In this document: in pieces, positions 1 to 8,365 of the stretch
Numbering within the stretch: the first letter of the stretch is position 1
How the letters are laid out: every line of letters begins with the position of its first letter
Origin: Phascolarctobacterium_A sp034086985
Lineage (GTDB): Bacteria > Bacillota > Negativicutes > Acidaminococcales > Acidaminococcaceae
Direction of reading: 5' to 3'
DNA: 64,000 bases
Assembly (NCBI GenBank): GCA_034086985.1
Contig: JAXDZG010000011.1
Coordinates: forward strand, 10,469-74,468
The notes under the pieces: model-generated
What the model saw: the letters and a program-made list of their open reading frames with translations, nothing else
Told to the model about the DNA's origin: nothing
The model's database searches: none
Made by a program: the position numbers and the translations under genes

Positions 1-1
1 C

Positions 2-241
2 AAGATGAGCTGCGAGCCGGCTAAGGTATTCCATCTGCCCGGCGGTACCCTGAAGGAGGGCAGCGTTGCTGATATTACCATTATGGATTTAAATAAAGAA
101 TGGACTGTTGACAGCTCCAAATTCTATACCCGCGGCAAGTTCACCCCCTATGAAGGCAAGGCTTGCAAGGGCAAGGCAGTTGCCACTATGCTGCACGGTA
201 AATTTGTGATGAGAGATGGTGTAGTATGCACAAAGAAGTGA
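2..241 (+). CDS. pyrC: Dihydroorotase, C-terminal fragment
   Basis: The gene is cut by the left edge of the window, so only about the last 79 residues are seen. They match the end of class I dihydroorotase: a short insert followed by the family phrases VADITIMDL, SKFYTRGKFTPYEG and the closing G-KFVMRDG-V. The enzyme is an amidohydrolase that closes carbamoyl-aspartate to dihydroorotate, the third step of UMP synthesis. The metal-binding and catalytic part lies outside the window. The stop codon overlaps the start of carA, which points to translational coupling inside the pyr operon. The assignment rests on these C-terminal motifs together with the operon context. Confidence 0.88.
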   Translation, partial: KMSCEPAKVFHLPGGTLKEGSVADITIMDLNKEWTVDSSKFYTRGKFTPYEGKACKGKAVATMLHGKFVMRDGVVCTKK

Positions 242-1323
242 GAAAAGGTAAATTAGTTTTAAAGGATGGCAGTGTTTACGAGGGCCTTCTCTATGGTGGC
301 AAGCGTAATGCAGTGGGTGAGGTATGCTTCACCACCGGCATGAGCGGCTACCAAGAAACCCTGACGGACCCCTCCTTCTGTGGTCAGATTGTTGTTATGA
401 CCTATCCTCTGGTAGGCAACTATGGCACCAATCCCATGTTTAATCAAGGTCGCAAGAACTTCTTCCAAGGCTATGTCATTGGCGAGCTTTGTGATTGCCC
501 CAGTAACTGGCGCAACGAAAAGAGTCTTGAGGATTGGCTGGAGGAGCAGGACCTGCCCACTCTGGTAGGTGTTGATACTCGTGCTATCACTCGCAAAATC
601 CGTGACCATGGCGTAATGCCCGGTGTAATTGTGCCCAGCGATATGCCTGAGGCCGAGGTGCAAGCACTGCTGGCTCTGCCTGCAATTCACGACCAAGTAG
701 CCACCGTGACCACTCCTAAGATTTATACTATGGGCAGTGGCAGATACCATATCGCTGTTATGGACTTTGGCATTAAGCAAAATATTTTGAACTTCCTGCT
801 GCTGTTCGATACCCGCCTGACCGTGTTCCCTGCTAGCGCTACGGCAGAAGAGGTTTTGGCCTGCAATCCCAACGGCATCTTCCTGTCCAACGGCCCTGGG
901 GACCCCAAGGATTTGGTGGACGTTATCGAAAACGTGAAGAAGCTTATTGGGCGTCGTCCTATCTTCGGCATCTGCTTAGGTCACCAGCTCATGGCTCTGG
1001 CTAATGGCGCCGACACCTATAAGATGAAATTTGGCCATCGCGGCGTGAACCAGCCCGTTAAGGATTTGCGCAGCGGTCGCATCTATATTAGCTCTCAAAA
1101 CCATGGCTATGCAGTGGATCCCGCTTCCATTGAGGGCAAGGGCATCACTGTAACCCATATTTCTATGAACGATGGCACCATTGAAGGCGTGGAATATGCA
1201 AATCATCCCACCTTCACCGTGCAATACCATCCGGAGGCCTGCCCCGGCCCCGGTGGTCACGAATATTTGTTCCAACACTTTATTGACTTAATGGAGGGTC
1301 GTTATTATGCCGAAGCTCACTAA
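226..1323 (+). CDS. carA: Carbamoyl-phosphate synthase small (glutaminase) subunit
   Basis: This subunit hydrolyses glutamine and passes ammonia to CarB for carbamoyl phosphate. An N-terminal CPSase small-chain domain (to about residue 150) is followed by a class I glutamine amidotransferase domain, with nucleophile Cys250 in GICLGHQ and the partners His335/Glu337 in YHPEA. The length of 365 residues is normal. Two starts compete: ATG 226, overlapping pyrC by 16 nt, and GTG 238, which forms a GTGA overlap with the pyrC stop and gives the family-typical N-terminus MRKGKLVL. Neither has a strong Shine-Dalgarno sequence, as expected for a coupled gene; ATG 226 is listed here. It overlaps carB by 17 nt. 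Confidence 0.96.
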   Translation: MHKEVRKGKLVLKDGSVYEGLLYGGKRNAVGEVCFTTGMSGYQETLTDPSFCGQIVVMTYPLVGNYGTNPMFNQGRKNFFQGYVIGELCDCPSNWRNEKSLEDWLEEQDLPTLVGVDTRAITRKIRDHGVMPGVIVPSDMPEAEVQALLALPAIHDQVATVTTPKIYTMGSGRYHIAVMDFGIKQNILNFLLLFDTRLTVFPASATAEEVLACNPNGIFLSNGPGDPKDLVDVIENVKKLIGRRPIFGICLGHQLMALANGADTYKMKFGHRGVNQPVKDLRSGRIYISSQNHGYAVDPASIEGKGITVTHISMNDGTIEGVEYANHPTFTVQYHPEACPGPGGHEYLFQHFIDLMEGRYYAEAH

Positions 1324-4300
1324 TGTTAAAAAGGTTCTTGTTATCGGCTCCGGCCCCATTATCATCGGCCAAGCTGCCGAGTTTGACTATGCAGGCACCC
1401 AAGCCTGCCGTGCGCTGAAGGAGGAAGGACTTGAGGTTGTACTGGTTAACTCCAATCCTGCAACCATCATGACCGACGTACATATTGCGGACCGCGTTTA
1501 TGTGGAGCCCATTAGCGTAGAATTTTTGGAAAATATTATTAAGCGCGAGCGTCCTGACTCTCTCTTGGCTACCCTGGGCGGCCAAATCGGCCTTAACATG
1601 GCTATGAAGCTGGAGGAGAAGGGCATTTTGAGCGAGTACAAGGTACGTCTGTTGGGTACCCAAATCTCCGCCATTAAACGTGGCGAGGACCGCGAGATGT
1701 TCAAGGAGACCATGGAAAAAATCCATCAGCCCATCCCTGAATCCACCATCGTAGAGACCATTATGGCTGCTTGCTCCTTCGGTCGCGAGATTGGCTATCC
1801 CTTGATTGTACGTCCTGCTTACACCTTGGGCGGTACCGGCGGCGGTATTGCTGAAAACGAGGACGAGCTGGTTGATATCGTGCAAAAGGGTCTGGGCTAC
1901 AGCCCCATCGGCCAATGCTTGATTGAACGCTCTATCGCTGGCTGGAAGGAAATCGAATTCGAGGTTATTCGCGACGCTGCCGATAACTGCATCACCGTCT
2001 GCTCCATGGAAAACCTGGATCCCGTAGGCGTGCACACCGGCGACTCCATCGTTGTGGCTCCGGCCCAAACCTTGAACGATAAAGAGGTGCAAATGCTGCG
2101 CCAAGCCTCCATCGACATCGTCCGCGAGCTGGGCGTAGTAGGTGGCTGCAACGTACAGCTGGCACTGGATCCCTATTCTGAAAACTACTATGTTATCGAG
2201 GTTAACCCCCGCGTAAGCCGTTCCTCCGCTTTGGCCTCCAAGGCAACCGGCTATCCCATCGCTAAGGTTACCAGTAAGATTGCAGTGGGCTACAATCTGG
2301 ACGAAATCGAAAACGCTGTTACCAAGAAGACTAAGGCTTGCTTCGAGCCCGCCATCGACTACATCGTTTTGAAATTCCCTCGTTGGCCCTTTGATAAATT
2401 CGTTACCGCGGACCGTACTCTGGGCACCCAGATGAAGGCTACCGGTGAGGTTATGGCTATTGAGCGCACTATGGAAGCATCCATGCTGAAGGCTGTGCGT
2501 TGCTTGGAAATCGGTCTGACTCACCTAGAAATGCCTGAGCTGAAGGCGCTGAGCGACGAAGAAATCCGCGCTAAGATTAAAAATATCGATGATGAGCGTT
2601 GCTTCGTCATCGCCGAGGCTATGCGCCGTGGCGTGACCATTGACGAAATCAATGCCATCACCAAGATTGATAGATGGTTCCTCTCCAAGATTGAAAACAT
2701 TATCAAGATGGAGCGTGCTCTGGAAACTCATACTCTCACTCCCAGCCTGCTGCGTAAGGCTAAGAAGATGGGCTTCGCCGACAAGACCATCGCTGCTCGC
2801 GTAGGCAAGACTGAGTTTGAAATTCGCGATATGCGTAAGGCTAACGGCATCATCCCCACCTACAAGATGGTTGATACCTGCGCTGCTGAGTTTGAGGCTG
2901 CCACTCCGTACTACTATTCCTGCTATGAAACCGAGGACGAGGTTAAGGTTAACGACAAGAAGAAGGTTGTAGTTCTGGGCTCCGGTCCTATCCGTATTGG
3001 TCAGGGCGTAGAATTTGACTACTGCTCCGTACACTGCGTATGGGCTTTGAAGGAGCTGGGCTACGAAACCATCATCATTAACAACAACCCTGAAACCGTT
3101 TCAACCGACTTCGATATTGCTGACAAGCTCTACTTTGAGCCGCTGACTGTGGAGGATGTATTGAACATCATCGATAAAGAGCAGCCGGAGGGCATTATCG
3201 TGCAATTCGGCGGCCAAACCGCCATCAATTTGGCAGGGCCTTTGTCCCGTGCAGGCGTGAAGGTTTTGGGCTCCTCCGTGGATAGCATTGACCGCGCTGA
3301 GGACCGTGAGCGTTTTGAGCAGCTCTTGACTGATTGCAATATTCCTCGTCCTAAAGGACACACTGTTTTCGATACCGAGGGTGCGCTGAATGCTGCTCAC
3401 GATGTGGGCTATCCCACCATGGTACGTCCTTCCTACGTATTGGGCGGTCGCGCTATGGAAATAGTGTACAACGACGATGAGCTGCGTAACTACATGACCT
3501 ACGCTGTAAAGGCCTCTCAAGAGCATCCTGTTTTGGTTGACCATTATCTGCAGGGCACCGAGGTGGAGGTTGACGCGATTTGCGACGGTAAGGAAGTTTT
3601 GATCCCCGGTATTATGGAGCACGTTGAGCGCGCTGGCGTTCACTCCGGCGACTCCATTGCCGTATATCCGCCGCGTTCCTTAAGCGAGTCCGTAATCAAG
3701 ACCATTATTAACTATACCAATAAAATGGCTCTGGGACTGGAAGTAAAGGGTATGATCAATATTCAATACATCGTGCGTGATGAGCATGTGTATGTAATCG
3801 AGGTTAACCCCCGTTCCTCCAGAACCGTACCCTTCCTGAGCAAGGTTACCAGCATTTCCATGGTGGATGTGGCAACTAAGTGCGCAATGGGCATGAGTAT
3901 CCGCGAGCAGGGCTTCCGCCCCGGCCTGCGTCTCTTCCCGGACTATTATGCTGTAAAAGCTCCTGTATTCTCCTTCAACAAGATGTCCAATGTTGACATC
4001 ACCTTAGGGCCTGAGATGAAATCCACCGGTGAGGTTATGGCCTGCGATTACCAATTCAGCCGCGCTCTGTACAAGGCTTGCCTGGCTTCCGGCATCAACG
4101 TGCCTCACGAGGGCTCCATCCTGATCACTGTGGCCGATATGGATAAGCCTGAGGCTGTGGAAATCGCTAAGGGCTTCGAGGATTTGGGCTATATTGTAAC
4201 TGCCACCGGCGGTACTGCTCAATACCTGAAGGAGCAGGGCGTAAATGTAAATGTTGCTACCAAGGTTAGCGAGGGTCATCCCAATATTCTGGACGACATC

Positions 4301-4522
4301 AAGGCCGGTCGCATCAGCATGGTTATCAACACCACCAACCATGGTCGCGATGCCGAGCGCGATGGCTTCAAGATCCGTCGCTCCACCGTTGAGCACGCTA
4401 TTCCCTGCTTGACCAGCATGGATACCGCCCGCGAGCTGCAACGCGTCATGAGCGCTATGCGTCGTCGCCGCATTGTCAGCGTAGTGGCACTGCAGGACCT
4501 CAGCCTGAGCTGGGAGGACTAA
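1307..4522 (+). CDS. carB: Carbamoyl-phosphate synthase large subunit
   Basis: This is the synthetase subunit that makes carbamoyl phosphate from bicarbonate, ammonia and two ATP. At 1071 residues it is full length. It has the duplicated ATP-grasp architecture: each half opens with a GSGPI-IGQ-EFDY nucleotide-binding phrase (near residues 14 and 555) and carries an EVNPR-SRSSA or EVNPRSSRTVP metal-binding motif. The C-terminus (from about 940) is the MGS-like allosteric domain. The start is fixed by a GGAGGG ribosome-binding site about 9 nt before ATG 1307, inside the carA end. It is followed by a 70 nt gap before pyrK. Confidence 0.98.
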   Translation: MPKLTNVKKVLVIGSGPIIIGQAAEFDYAGTQACRALKEEGLEVVLVNSNPATIMTDVHIADRVYVEPISVEFLENIIKRERPDSLLATLGGQIGLNMAMKLEEKGILSEYKVRLLGTQISAIKRGEDREMFKETMEKIHQPIPESTIVETIMAACSFGREIGYPLIVRPAYTLGGTGGGIAENEDELVDIVQKGLGYSPIGQCLIERSIAGWKEIEFEVIRDAADNCITVCSMENLDPVGVHTGDSIVVAPAQTLNDKEVQMLRQASIDIVRELGVVGGCNVQLALDPYSENYYVIEVNPRVSRSSALASKATGYPIAKVTSKIAVGYNLDEIENAVTKKTKACFEPAIDYIVLKFPRWPFDKFVTADRTLGTQMKATGEVMAIERTMEASMLKAVRCLEIGLTHLEMPELKALSDEEIRAKIKNIDDERCFVIAEAMRRGVTIDEINAITKIDRWFLSKIENIIKMERALETHTLTPSLLRKAKKMGFADKTIAARVGKTEFEIRDMRKANGIIPTYKMVDTCAAEFEAATPYYYSCYETEDEVKVNDKKKVVVLGSGPIRIGQGVEFDYCSVHCVWALKELGYETIIINNNPETVSTDFDIADKLYFEPLTVEDVLNIIDKEQPEGIIVQFGGQTAINLAGPLSRAGVKVLGSSVDSIDRAEDRERFEQLLTDCNIPRPKGHTVFDTEGALNAAHDVGYPTMVRPSYVLGGRAMEIVYNDDELRNYMTYAVKASQEHPVLVDHYLQGTEVEVDAICDGKEVLIPGIMEHVERAGVHSGDSIAVYPPRSLSESVIKTIINYTNKMALGLEVKGMINIQYIVRDEHVYVIEVNPRSSRTVPFLSKVTSISMVDVATKCAMGMSIREQGFRPGLRLFPDYYAVKAPVFSFNKMSNVDITLGPEMKSTGEVMACDYQFSRALYKACLASGINVPHEGSILITVADMDKPEAVEIAKGFEDLGYIVTATGGTAQYLKEQGVNVNVATKVSEGHPNILDDIKAGRISMVINTTNHGRDAERDGFKIRRSTVEHAIPCLTSMDTARELQRVMSAMRRRRIVSVVALQDLSLSWED

Positions 4523-4592
4523 GCCTGCGCTGCTTGCAGGAGACAAAGCTGATTTACCAGTAAGCTTAAAAATTTAACTGGGAGGGCTGCAT

Positions 4593-5360
4593 ATGCCTAA
4601 AACGATTGCGGCGGCCAAGGTGATTGGCCAACGCCTGTTAAATAGCTCTACAAAATTAATTGATGTGTACGCACCTGAGATTGCCAGCCAAGCCGTGCCC
4701 GGCCAGTTCGTCAATGTGCAGGTGTGCAAGAATACTGCTCCGCTGCTGCGCCGTCCCTTCGGCGTAGCCGGAGTGAATAAGGCGCAGGGCACCTTTACCA
4801 TGATCTATCGCATCATCGGCGAGGGTACCCACATCCTCGCCGATGTGTGCGCCGGCGATGTGCTCAGCATCGTGGGCCCCTTGGGCCACGGCTTCGACAT
4901 GAGCGCCGCCAAGCCACTTTTAGTGGGAGGCGGCTTGGGATTGGCACCGCTGCTGTTTTTGGCAGAGGGCTTTGGCGAAGGCAAAGCCGATATCCTGATG
5001 GGAGGCCGCACTGCGGACGAGCTTTTCTGGACCAAGCTGTATGAGGGCTTGTGCCCCAACGTATATCTCACCACCGATGACGGCAGCGCCGGCGTCAAGG
5101 GCACTGTCATGGCGAAGCTGCCCGAGCTTTTGGTAGAGGGCGGCTACGATTGCGTGTATGTATGTGGCCCCGTGCCCATGATGCGCGCTGTGGCCAATGC
5201 GTGTCTTGAAGCTGGCATGAAATGCCAGGTATCTTTAGAAAAATATATGGCCTGTGGCCTGGGCGCCTGCCTTTCCTGTGCCTGCGAGGGCATTGGCAAG
5301 CGCATCAAGGTGTGCAAGGATGGTCCTGTATTTTGGGCCGAGGAGGTGGGCGAATGGTAA
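4593..5360 (+). CDS. pyrK: Dihydroorotate dehydrogenase B, electron-transfer subunit
   Basis: This is the FAD/[2Fe-2S] subunit that passes electrons from the type 1B dihydroorotate dehydrogenase to NAD+. A ferredoxin-reductase-like FAD domain (RRPFGVAG, residues ~50-57) is followed by an NAD-binding domain (VGGGLGLAPL, ~110-119). The C-terminal cluster ligands are Cys221, Cys226, Cys229 and Cys241 (CGLGACLSC...VCKDG). GGGAGGG lies 7 nt before ATG 4593. The last 7 nt overlap pyrD, so the two subunits are translationally coupled. Confidence 0.96.
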   Translation: MPKTIAAAKVIGQRLLNSSTKLIDVYAPEIASQAVPGQFVNVQVCKNTAPLLRRPFGVAGVNKAQGTFTMIYRIIGEGTHILADVCAGDVLSIVGPLGHGFDMSAAKPLLVGGGLGLAPLLFLAEGFGEGKADILMGGRTADELFWTKLYEGLCPNVYLTTDDGSAGVKGTVMAKLPELLVEGGYDCVYVCGPVPMMRAVANACLEAGMKCQVSLEKYMACGLGACLSCACEGIGKRIKVCKDGPVFWAEEVGEW

Positions 5361-6313
5361 AGTCATTGTATGAAGGTCGTTTGGCAGTGGATATTGCCGG
5401 ACTGAAAATGGCAACTCCTGTGACCACCGGTAGCGGTACCTTTGGCTTTGGCTTAGAGTTCACCGATTTTCTGGATTTAGAAAAGGTGGGTGCTGTAACT
5501 GTAAAGGGTACCTCATTACTCCCCGCAGCGGGTAATAAGGGTCAGCGCGCTGTGGAAACTCCCTCCGGCATGTTGAACTGCATTGGCTTGGAAAATCCCG
5601 GTAGCGAGTACTTTTTAGAGCATACCTTGCCGGAGCTGCGTAAATATGATGTGCCCGTGATTGTGAATATCTACGGCCATTCTCCTGAGGAATATGGTGA
5701 GGTTGCCAAAAAGCTGAACGTGGACGGCGTGGACGCTGTGGAAATTAATATTTCCTGCCCCAATGTTAAAGAGGGCGGCATCGTCTTCGGAACCTGTCCC
5801 GATGCGGCAGCCGAGGTAGTGGCTCAGGTAAAGGCTAACACCTCTAAGATGGTCATTACCAAGCTTTCTCCTAACGTTACCGATATTGTGTCCATGGCTA
5901 AGGCCGTGGAAGCTGCTGGTACTGATGCCATTTCCATGATTAACACCTTGCTTGGCACCAAGATTGATATTGAGCGCCAACGCCCGGTTTTGGGCAATAT
6001 TACCGGCGGCCTCAGCGGCCCGGCGGTGCGTCCTGTGGCAGTGCGCCTAGTATATCAGGTGGCTCAGGCAGTGAAGGTGCCCATTATTGGTATGGGCGGT
6101 ATCATGTGTGCGGAGGATGCTATAGAGTTCATGCTGGCAGGCGCTAGCGCCGTTGCCGTAGGCACGGCCAACTTCGTACATCCGGATATCGCTGAAAGCA
6201 TTGCCCACGGCATGTTAGCTTATCTGGACCGCCACAAGGTGCATAATATTACCGACATCGTAGGCTTGGCATTGCCTAATGGCAAGGCCTCCATGCCTCT
6301 CTTTAATAAATAA
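5354..6313 (+). CDS. pyrD: Dihydroorotate dehydrogenase B, catalytic subunit
   Basis: This TIM-barrel flavoenzyme of the class 1B (NAD-dependent, PyrK-partnered) type oxidises dihydroorotate to orotate. The motifs TTGSGTFGFG, LNCIGLENPG, INISCPN (the catalytic cysteine region) and GMGGIMCAEDA are all present. The open frame extends upstream to 5222, but ATG 5354 is the real start: it follows AGGAGGTGGGCGA and gives the usual N-terminus and a 319-residue protein. The upstream extension is only the pyrK coding sequence read in another frame. Confidence 0.96.
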   Translation: MVKSLYEGRLAVDIAGLKMATPVTTGSGTFGFGLEFTDFLDLEKVGAVTVKGTSLLPAAGNKGQRAVETPSGMLNCIGLENPGSEYFLEHTLPELRKYDVPVIVNIYGHSPEEYGEVAKKLNVDGVDAVEINISCPNVKEGGIVFGTCPDAAAEVVAQVKANTSKMVITKLSPNVTDIVSMAKAVEAAGTDAISMINTLLGTKIDIERQRPVLGNITGGLSGPAVRPVAVRLVYQVAQAVKVPIIGMGGIMCAEDAIEFMLAGASAVAVGTANFVHPDIAESIAHGMLAYLDRHKVHNITDIVGLALPNGKASMPLFNK

Positions 6314-6416
6314 AACGCGTTATAAGCACCGTTATACTTCGTAAGGGCTCCTAGGAGTATTTCGCATACGCCGTCGTCGCCCTTTCTCGTCTTCTGGTAC
6401 TTCTAACGCATTTTTA
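6311..6416. repeat. Intergenic inverted-repeat element inside the pyr operon
   Basis: The 114 nt between pyrD and pyrF is mostly an imperfect palindrome. The left end TAAAACGCGTTATAAGCACC (6311-6330) matches the reverse complement of 6396-6416, which reads TAAAA-ATGCGTTAGAAGTACC, with only a few differences. Inside, AAGGGC (6343-6348) faces GCCCTT (6379-6384), and a perfect CTCCTAGGAG palindrome lies at 6349-6358. The pyrD stop codon is the left edge. It could be a small mobile (MITE-like) repeat or an RNA hairpin acting on operon expression. There is no T-run after it, so it is not a standard terminator. Confidence 0.6.
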
Positions 6417-6427
6417 GGAGAATTGTA

Positions 6428-7141
6428 ATGAAACATGATGATAGACTGATAGTGGCCTTGGATTTTCCGACTATGGAGCAAGCTGTTGCTTGTGTTGAAG
6501 AATGCGGTGATGCTGTAAGCCATTACAAGGTTGGTATGGAGCTTTTCTATGCTGCCGGTGCGCCCATCATTACCTATTTGAAAAACCAAGGTAAGCATAT
6601 TTTCTTGGATTTAAAGCTGCAGGATATTCCTAATACTGTGGCTCATGCTCTAATGGTTTTGAGCGATTTGGGCGCGGACATGATGAATGTCCATGCTGTA
6701 GGCGGCAAAAAAATGATGGCTGAGGCTGTGAAGGCAGTGCATGAAGCAGCAGAGAAGGCTGGTCACCCTGCGCCCAAGCTCATTGCTGTGACTATCCTTA
6801 CCAGCATGGATGACGAGCAATTTGCTGATTTGAACTATAAGAACACCATTGCCGAGCAGGTTATTAGCCTGGCTAAGCTGGCCAAAGCAGCAGGCATGGA
6901 TGGCGTAGTAGCTTCCCCGCGGGAAGCAGCCGGCATCCGTGAGGCCTGCGGCCCGGACTTTTTGATCGTAACTCCCGGCGTACGTCCTGCGGGCGCGTCC
7001 TTGGATGACCAAAGCCGCGTGGCAACTCCCGCTGGCGCCTTCAAGAACGGCTCCAGCCATATTGTAGTGGGGCGCCCCATTACTAAGGCTGAAGACAGAC
7101 AAAAGGCTGCGTTGGCAATAGTTGACGAGATTCAAGCATAA
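6428..7141 (+). CDS. pyrF: Orotidine 5'-phosphate decarboxylase
   Basis: This enzyme converts OMP to UMP, the last step of the pathway. It is 237 residues, the size of the short bacterial group-I enzyme. The signature active site is IFLDLKLQDIPNTVA (the D-x-K-x-x-D core with a partner from the second subunit), and the phosphate-binding loop is VGRPIT near the C-terminus. TTAGGAGAATTGTA places the ribosome-binding site 8 nt before ATG 6428. It sits between the inverted-repeat element and pyrE, 21 nt before the latter. Confidence 0.97.
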   Translation: MKHDDRLIVALDFPTMEQAVACVEECGDAVSHYKVGMELFYAAGAPIITYLKNQGKHIFLDLKLQDIPNTVAHALMVLSDLGADMMNVHAVGGKKMMAEAVKAVHEAAEKAGHPAPKLIAVTILTSMDDEQFADLNYKNTIAEQVISLAKLAKAAGMDGVVASPREAAGIREACGPDFLIVTPGVRPAGASLDDQSRVATPAGAFKNGSSHIVVGRPITKAEDRQKAALAIVDEIQA

Positions 7142-7162
7142 AAGTGTAAAGGAGATATCTAA

Positions 7163-7747
7163 ATGGCAGAGATCTTAGAAGAAAAAGACGTATTGAAAAT
7201 GCTCGAAGAAACTGAAGCTGTGCTCCACGGCCACTTCCTGCTGACCAGCGGCCTGCACAGCCCCATGTACGTAGAAAAATTCAACGTACTCCAACATCCT
7301 AAATACACCGAGCGCCTGTGCCAAGAAATCGCTCGTCGTTATGAAAACGACAATGTAGAGCTGGTTGTAGGCCCCATGACCGGCGGTATCCTGCTGGCTC
7401 ATGAAGTAGGCAAGGCTCTGGGCACCCGTGCCATTTTCACCGAGCGTGAAAACGGCAAGATGACCCTGCGCCGTGGCTTTCAAATCCCCGCTGGCACCCG
7501 CGTGCTGGTTGTAGAAGACATTGTTACCACTGGTGGCAGCGTGAAAGAGGTTATGGAGGTTGTGAAGGAATGCGGTGGCGAGCTGGTAGGCGTAGGCCTT
7601 TTGGTTGACCGCAGCGGTGGCAAGGTGGACTTTGGTGTGCGCACCGAGGCTTTGCTGCACCTGAATGTAGAAACCTTCCAACCGGATTCCTGCCCGCTGT
7701 GCGCTAAGGGCATTCCCTTTACCAAGCGTGGCCGCACCGGCAAATAA
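7163..7747 (+). CDS. pyrE: Orotate phosphoribosyltransferase
   Basis: This enzyme transfers ribose-5-phosphate from PRPP to orotate to give OMP. It is a type I PRTase of 194 residues. The PRPP loop VLVVEDIVTTGGS lies around residues 114-126 and the flexible catalytic loop region is TERENGKMTLRRGF. The C-terminus carries CPLCAKGIPFTKRG, a pair of cysteines seen in related Bacillota enzymes. AAAGGAGAT precedes the ATG. It is the last gene of the pyr operon and runs into a strong terminator. Confidence 0.96.
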   Translation: MAEILEEKDVLKMLEETEAVLHGHFLLTSGLHSPMYVEKFNVLQHPKYTERLCQEIARRYENDNVELVVGPMTGGILLAHEVGKALGTRAIFTERENGKMTLRRGFQIPAGTRVLVVEDIVTTGGSVKEVMEVVKECGGELVGVGLLVDRSGGKVDFGVRTEALLHLNVETFQPDSCPLCAKGIPFTKRGRTGK

Positions 7748-7769
7748 AAAAAGTGAGCAATAAAAAATT

Positions 7770-7803
7770 CCCTACCGCGTTTCGCGGTAGGGATAATTTT
7801 TTT
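7770..7803 (+). terminator. Intrinsic terminator of the pyr operon
   Basis: Perfect 10 bp GC-rich stem CCCTACCGCG / CGCGGTAGGG with a TTT loop (7770-7792), followed by ATAA and a seven-T run. Confidence 0.93.
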
Positions 7804-7813
7804 GAGTTCTTGC

Positions 7814-7862
7814 ATAAACATTTGTTTCCTACTCCCAAACGCGGTAGGAAACAAATGTTTAT
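7814..7862. terminator. Long perfect hairpin between convergent pyrE and deacylase genes
   Basis: A 19 bp perfect stem (7814-7832 with 7844-7862) surrounds an 11 nt loop. Its right arm contains the stop codon of the minus-strand gene. It shares CCTAC and GCGGTAGG with the preceding terminator, suggesting a related origin. It probably stops minus-strand transcription, although a T-rich tail is poor in that direction. Confidence 0.6.
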
Positions 7863-8365
7863 AGGGCGAGATAGGTGCTTTTGTGACCTTTATCCTCCAA
7901 AAGCTGCACCAGCTTTTGGCATTTGAGCCACACGGTAGCTGTGTTGCAATCTAGGTGCGTAGCAATGGTATTTTCCTTAAGCTCAGCATCAAAATAAGCT
8001 TGCACCCTGTGCTCCTTGTCAGCTAGAAGCCCGACGGGCGTCACCGCTCCCGGCGTGAGCTCTAAAAGCTGCGCGAGCTCCTCGGGGCTAGCCATGGTCA
8101 GCCTGCGGGAGCCGATGAGGCTGCGTAATTGCTTTAAATCCAGTCTTTTGTCCAGTGGCAGCACTACAAGATAAAAGCTCGTCCGCTTATCATCAGTTAA
8201 CAAGAGGCTCTTCACCGCCGCCTGCACATTGGGCAAGCCCAGCGCTTCGCCCTCGGCCACAGTGAAAATAGGCTCATGCTTGCGCACTATGTAGTTAATA
8301 TGATGCTGCTCCAATAAATGGAGGATTGCTTGCTCAGAAAGTGCCATTTTATTGCTGTTGCTCAT
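7859..8365 (-). CDS. YbaK/ProX-type aminoacyl-tRNA deacylase
   Basis: 168-residue protein of the YbaK/EbsC aminoacyl-tRNA editing family, closest in motifs to the PrdX/ProX branch that clears Ala from tRNA-Pro. Typical phrases are FTVAEGEALGLP, VKSLLLTDDK, FYLVVLPLDKRLDLK, RLTMASPEELAQLL and the catalytic-loop signature TPGAVTPVGLL. It lies downstream of trpS on the same strand and overlaps it by 17 nt if translation begins at ATG 8365; Met8 (8344) would remove the overlap and is an alternative start. The exact tRNA substrate cannot be read from sequence. The stop codon is inside a hairpin stem. Confidence 0.85.
   Translation of the reverse strand: MSNSNKMALSEQAILHLLEQHHINYIVRKHEPIFTVAEGEALGLPNVQAAVKSLLLTDDKRTSFYLVVLPLDKRLDLKQLRSLIGSRRLTMASPEELAQLLELTPGAVTPVGLLADKEHRVQAYFDAELKENTIATHLDCNTATVWLKCQKLVQLLEDKGHKSTYLAL

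Noticed and set aside
1280..2524. 414-codon open frame on the minus strand inside carB
   Set aside because: It is antisense to a full, conserved carB and reads as low-quality composition; a by-product of codon bias.
6332..6598. 88-codon minus-strand frame across the pyr inverted-repeat element
   Set aside because: Partly antisense to pyrF, partly in the repeat; no start site support. Mentioned only as a property of the repeat.
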